From assembly GCA_902626185.1 (NCBI GenBank), contig CACOEA010000007.1, positions 1 to 33,140 of the forward strand: 33,140 nt of DNA, written 5' to 3'. The notes under the pieces are model-generated. The model saw only the letters and a list, made by a program, of their open reading frames with translations. It had not been told where the DNA came from and searched no databases. The position numbers were made by a program, and so were the translations under genes. Origin of the DNA: an uncultured Pelagibacteraceae bacterium (GTDB lineage Bacteria; Pseudomonadota; Alphaproteobacteria; Pelagibacterales; Pelagibacteraceae). This document shows, piece after piece, positions 29,539 through 33,140 of this stretch. Position 1 is the first letter of the stretch, and the number at the start of each line of letters is the position of its first letter.

Positions 29539-30887
29539 TTATAATTCCAAGTTGTTGTACCTTTTTCATCTTTAATTTCAATACCTTCTTTATTCAACTC
29601 ATCTCTAATTTTATCTGCTAATTCATAATTGCCATTTTTTTTTGCTTGCTCTCTCTCTTTAATTTTAGATAGAATAATTTCTTCTGAAACGTTTACTCTA
29701 TTTTTTTTAAATTTTGCTCTTTCTTCAGGAGTCTCATTAAATAAACCGATTAATCTACATGCTTTATTAAATTCTTTTTTTTTATCTTTATTTCCACTTT
29801 GTGATTGTTGAAACAAATCGTGTAATTTTGATATATAAAGAGGTGTATTCATATCATCTAACAAATCTTTAAAACATTCGGGTGTTTTTTCACTTATTTC
29901 TTGAGAATACATTGAATACCATTTGTCAATAATTTTGGATTGTTCAATAAGCAATTCATTGTTCCAATCAAGTGGCTGTTTATATTGAGCGCTCAAAAGA
30001 GAAAGCCTAACTACTTGACCTGAATATTTTTTAGTTGCATTTTCAATTGTGGTAATATTTCCTAAAGACTTAGACATTTTTTCTTTATTCATTGTTACAA
30101 ACCCATTATGTACCCAATAATTTGCAAATTTACCTGTTTCATTATGAACACATGACTGAGCAATTTCATTTTCATGATGAGGAAAAATTAAATCCAACCC
30201 GCCACCATGTATATCAAAATTGTTTCCTAAATATTTTTCGCTCATTACTGAACACTCTAGATGCCATCCTGGTCTACCCCTACCCCAAGGCGAATCCCAG
30301 CCTGGATCATTTTTGTCTGATGGTTTCCAGAGAACAAAATCTAATGGATCCTTTTTTATCTTAGAAACTTCGACTCTTGCGCCAGCTTTAAGCTCTTCAA
30401 GATTTTTATTAGATAGCTTTCCGTAATCTTTAAATGATGCAACAGAAAAAAAAACATGCCCGTCTCTTTCATATGCTGCATTTTTGCTAATTAGTTTCTC
30501 TGTCATTTTTATCATCCCCGGAACATGCTCTGTTGCTTTTGGTTCTTGTGTTGGATTTAAACAAAATAAAGTTACACAGTCTTTATGAAATTTATTTGTA
30601 ATTTCTTTTGTTAATTCAGAAATTGGTACTTTGTTATTTTTTGATGCATCAATAATTTTATCATCAATATCTGTTATATTTCTTACATAAGAAACTTTAT
30701 CTTTTCCATACAATTCTATTAATATTCTGAAAAGCAAATCAAATACAACTAAAGCTCTTGCGTTACCAACATGAGGTTTGTCGTACACTGTAGGTCCACA
30801 AGCATATAATGAAACTTTATCTAAGTTAATTGGTTTAAAAATTTCTTTTTTATTGGTAAGTGAATTAGTTATCTTTAAATTATTCAT
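29535..30887 (-). CDS. cysS: Cysteinyl-tRNA synthetase
   Basis: CysRS, 450 residues, a class I synthetase that charges tRNA-Cys. The HIGH-like motif is HVGNAR (39-44), preceded by the zinc ligand Cys30 in ACGPTVYD. Further zinc ligands are Cys212 (HLECSVMS) and the PHHENE site (236-241), and KMSKS is at 270-274. Length is normal. The 5' end overlaps nadE by eight bases and the 3' end overlaps cimA by four. Confidence 0.97.
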   Translation of the reverse strand: MNNLKITNSLTNKKEIFKPINLDKVSLYACGPTVYDKPHVGNARALVVFDLLFRILIELYGKDKVSYVRNITDIDDKIIDASKNNKVPISELTKEITNKFHKDCVTLFCLNPTQEPKATEHVPGMIKMTEKLISKNAAYERDGHVFFSVASFKDYGKLSNKNLEELKAGARVEVSKIKKDPLDFVLWKPSDKNDPGWDSPWGRGRPGWHLECSVMSEKYLGNNFDIHGGGLDLIFPHHENEIAQSCVHNETGKFANYWVHNGFVTMNKEKMSKSLGNITTIENATKKYSGQVVRLSLLSAQYKQPLDWNNELLIEQSKIIDKWYSMYSQEISEKTPECFKDLLDDMNTPLYISKLHDLFQQSQSGNKDKKKEFNKACRLIGLFNETPEERAKFKKNRVNVSEEIILSKIKEREQAKKNGNYELADKIRDELNKEGIEIKDEKGTTTWNYK

Positions 30888-31617
30888 TGAATTTGCAAAC
30901 TGGTATGGGATTCATTTTGTGTAAATTCTTCTCTCTTATCTTTTGATATTTCTGATAATTCGGATCATCTACATTATCCATAGCTCTTTCTAGCTCTTCA
31001 TAGCTCATGCCCAATTGTTGTACATCGTTTCTTCCATCATCCCACAAGCCATCGGTTGGTTGTGTGTTTATTATATCTTTTGAAACGCCAAGATATTTTC
31101 CCAGTTCCCATACTTGAGTTTTTGTACAATCAGCTATCGGTGAAATATCAACTCCACCATCTCCATATTTTGTATAAAAGCCAACACCAAAATCCTCAAC
31201 TTTATTCCCAGTTCCTACAACTATTCCAGAGTTTGCAGCTGCTACTTGATAAAGAGTTGCCATTCTTAATCTTGCTCTTGAGTTTGCAAATCCATGTTCA
31301 TTGTCAAAATTATTTAATACCTGTGAAAAAGAGTTAAATAACTTGTCCATTTCAAGTAAATGGTGCTCCACATTTTTAAAATTATTTTTTAACCATTTAG
31401 CATGCATTAAACTAAGATCATGTTGAGACTTTATTTGTTTAATTGGCATTGTTAACACAATAGTTTTGCGTCCAGTTTTTGCACATAAAGTACTAACAAC
31501 AGAAGAGTCTATTCCACCAGAGATACCAACAATTAGAGATTTAAGATTATTTGCTGTAGTTTCACAATAATTGTTGATCCAGTCAGTTATAATTTTTGCT
31601 CTTTTTTTTACTTCCAT
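30880..31617 (-). CDS. nadE: NAD synthetase, ammonia-dependent form
   Basis: NadE, 245 residues, amidates nicotinic acid adenine dinucleotide to NAD. The ATP-pyrophosphatase P-loop is GISGGIDSSV (31-40), and the conserved GTGNKVEDFGVGFYTKYGDG and the later PTDGLWDDGR confirm the family. There is no N-terminal glutaminase (nitrilase) domain, so the enzyme uses ammonia or a partner. A good AGAGAGGTAGG ribosome-binding region precedes the ATG in the 52-base gap after aroG. Confidence 0.95.
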   Translation of the reverse strand: MEVKKRAKIITDWINNYCETTANNLKSLIVGISGGIDSSVVSTLCAKTGRKTIVLTMPIKQIKSQHDLSLMHAKWLKNNFKNVEHHLLEMDKLFNSFSQVLNNFDNEHGFANSRARLRMATLYQVAAANSGIVVGTGNKVEDFGVGFYTKYGDGGVDISPIADCTKTQVWELGKYLGVSKDIINTQPTDGLWDDGRNDVQQLGMSYEELERAMDNVDDPNYQKYQKIREKNLHKMNPIPVCKFNE

Positions 31618-31669
31618 AATTAATACCTACCTCTCTTTTAAGGTTCGATCTTAATAATTACAATAACTA

Positions 31670-33046
31670 TTAAGACGCTGCTTGAATAATTTTTTTTGAA
31701 TATTTAGAGTTTTTCTTAATTTCTTCTGAAATTAAAAATGCAAGCTCAAGAGCCTGATCAGCATTCAATCTAGGATCACAATGAGTTCTATATCTACTTG
31801 ATAGCTCGTTTTCAGATATCTTTTGAGCTCCTCCTGTACACTCTGTCACGTCTTGTCCTGTCATCTCTACATGTAATCCGCCAGCATAAGTGCCTTCAGT
31901 CTGATGAACCGCGAAGAAATTTTGAACCTCTTTTAAAACACTATCAAAAGGTCTTGTTTTAAAACCTGTCGCAGCCTTTATCGTATTTCCATGCATTGGG
32001 TCACAGGACCAAACAACATTTAATCCCTCTTTTTTAATTGTTTTTATTAATTTTGGTAAAAATTTTTCAACATTATCTGCACCAAATCTAGAAATAAGCG
32101 TTAATCTACCTGGATCGTTTTCTGGATTAAGAGTATTACAAAGTTTTATTAATTCATCTGGTTTTAAAGTTGGTCCACATTTAAGGCCCAAAGGATTTTT
32201 TATTCCTCTACAAAACTCAACATGAGCACCATCAAGTTGTCTAGTTCTGTCTCCAATCCAAACCAAATGAGCTGATGTATCGTGATACTCTCCGGTAGTT
32301 GAGTCAACTCTAGTCATCGCTTCCTCGAAAGGCAATAATAACGCTTCATGAGAAGTATAAAAGTTTACTGTTCTCAACCTTCTATTGTTGTCCGAATTTA
32401 TTCCGCAAGATTCCATGAATGCTAAAGCATCACTTATTTTGTCTTCAATTTCTTTGTATTTACCTTTTGTTTTGTCTTTAATAAATCCAAGGTTCCACAA
32501 GTGAACCTGTCTTAAATCTGCAAAACCTCCCTGAGAAAAAGCTCTAAGTAAATTCAAAGTAGATGCAGATTGAGAGTAAGCTCTGAATAATCTTTTGGCA
32601 TCTGGTATTCTAGCCTTTTCAGAAAATTCCATCCCATTAATGTTATCTCCTAAGTAACTTGGTAACTCTTTGCCCTCTTTCTTTTCCGTTGGAGCACTTC
32701 TAGGTTTAGAAAATTGACCAGCAATTCTTCCTACCTTAACGACTGGCACGGATGCAGAAGCTGTTAACACTAAAGACATTTGTAAAATTACTTTAAATGT
32801 ATCTCTTATGTTGTCTGGGTGAAATTCAGCAAAACTTTCAGCACAATCACCACCTTGTAATAAAAAGGCTTTACCTTGAACAACATCAGCTAAAGCCTTT
32901 TTAAGCGATCTTGTCTCTCCTGCAAATACTAGAGGTGGGTATTTTTTTACTTTGCTCAATACCAAATCCAACTCTTTTTTGTCCTGGTAAACGGGTAAGT
33001 GTTTTGCAGGATATTTTGTCCAACTATTTAAATTCCATTTTTTCAT
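31670..33046 (-). CDS. aroG: 3-deoxy-7-phosphoheptulonate (DAHP) synthase, class II
   Basis: A 458-residue class II (plant/actinobacterial-type) DAHP synthase, the first enzyme of the shikimate pathway, joining PEP and erythrose 4-phosphate. The metal-ligand cysteine is Cys68 in [12 protein letters not shown] (61-72). The segments [27 protein letters not shown] and [10 protein letters not shown] are conserved, and the C terminus has [20 protein letters not shown] chose the ATG at 33046, which has an AGG six bases upstream; a TTG two codons earlier is also possible. It heads the aroG-nadE-cysS-cimA-trmJ run. Confidence 0.94.
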   Translation of the reverse strand: MKKWNLNSWTKYPAKHLPVYQDKKELDLVLSKVKKYPPLVFAGETRSLKKALADVVQGKAFLLQGGDCAESFAEFHPDNIRDTFKVILQMSLVLTASASVPVVKVGRIAGQFSKPRSAPTEKKEGKELPSYLGDNINGMEFSEKARIPDAKRLFRAYSQSASTLNLLRAFSQGGFADLRQVHLWNLGFIKDKTKGKYKEIEDKISDALAFMESCGINSDNNRRLRTVNFYTSHEALLLPFEEAMTRVDSTTGEYHDTSAHLVWIGDRTRQLDGAHVEFCRGIKNPLGLKCGPTLKPDELIKLCNTLNPENDPGRLTLISRFGADNVEKFLPKLIKTIKKEGLNVVWSCDPMHGNTIKAATGFKTRPFDSVLKEVQNFFAVHQTEGTYAGGLHVEMTGQDVTECTGGAQKISENELSSRYRTHCDPRLNADQALELAFLISEEIKKNSKYSKKIIQAAS

Positions 33047-33061
33047 TTTCAACCTGTGCTA

Positions 33062-33090
33062 TATATATATTGGTATTAATTAATTTCCAA
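33062..33090 (-). promoter_or_regulatory. Predicted promoter for the aroG operon
   Basis: On the minus strand TTGGAA (33085-33090) and TATATA (33062-33067) are 17 bases apart, giving a start about ten bases before the aroG ATG. This is a good match in spacing and position. The remaining 50 bases to the window edge hold no gene I can support. Confidence 0.45.
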
Positions 33091-33140
33091 GAAGGTTTTT
33101 GAAAAAAACTATTAAAAAAGTAAAATTTATGAGATTTATA

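Noticed and set aside
31649-31675. 8-bp inverted repeat (TCTTAATA/TATTAAGA) at the aroG stop
   Set aside because: Nearly all A-T pairs, an 11-base loop and no U-tract; not convincing as a terminator between aroG and nadE.
33129-33140. Possible plus-strand ATG at the right edge (ATG AGA TTT ATA)
   Set aside because: Only four codons are visible and no clear ribosome-binding site precedes it, so a divergent gene cannot be supported.

Overview
This AT-rich window (roughly 70% A+T by eye) is densely packed. No stretch longer than about 140 bases lacks a gene, and many genes abut or overlap. The order tRNA-Tyr, tRNA-Gly, tuf, tRNA-Trp, secE, nusG, rplKAJL, rpoBC is alphaproteobacterial in style. 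So is purC-purS-purQ-purL-bolA-grxD. The low GC, very short intergenic gaps, A/T-rich codon use and lysine/asparagine/isoleucine-rich proteins suggest a streamlined marine alphaproteobacterium of the SAR11 (Pelagibacterales) type. That assignment is inference and was not tested by a search.

Layout. (1) Bases 1-9701, minus strand: one long translation/transcription run from tRNA-Tyr and tRNA-Gly through tuf, tRNA-Trp, secE, nusG, rplK, rplA, rplJ, rplL and rpoB into a truncated rpoC. A plausible promoter lies at 9758-9785, and an attenuator-like hairpin sits between rplL and rpoB. (2) 9839-16743, mixed strands: rlmB, tRNA-Thr, an SGNH-like anchored protein, nadK with tRNA-Leu, an SxtJ-family membrane protein paired with a second SGNH-hydrolase protein, a GNAT acetyltransferase, a family 9 glycosyltransferase and a CinA/MoaB-like protein. 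This is the accessory, envelope-flavoured part. (3) 16757-24902, plus strand: sfsA, map, purB, purC, purS, purQ, purL, bolA, grxD, a small membrane-anchored protein and an FkbM-type methyltransferase. The later genes are chained by 1-base and 4-base overlaps. (4) 24916-33046, minus strand: aroG (class II DAHP synthase), nadE, cysS, cimA, trmJ and rpsD, then a PMT-like membrane glycosyltransferase.

How the genes work together. Region 1 supplies core transcription and translation machinery, with tRNAs acting as punctuation. Region 3 carries five de novo purine steps plus the BolA/monothiol-glutaredoxin iron-sulfur pair. Region 4 joins the aromatic pathway entry step, NAD synthesis, Cys-tRNA charging and citramalate-based isoleucine synthesis; the other NAD(P) gene, nadK, lies in region 2. 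The SGNH, SxtJ, GNAT, GT9, FkbM and PMT-like genes look like surface-glycan or envelope modification functions scattered among housekeeping genes. I saw no CRISPR array, insertion sequence, integrase, toxin-antitoxin pair or rRNA. The best candidate for something under-described is the SxtJ-SGNH pair (12845-14385), with its promoter and palindrome and no neighbouring carbamoyltransferase, together with its Asn-substituted SGNH relative across nadK.
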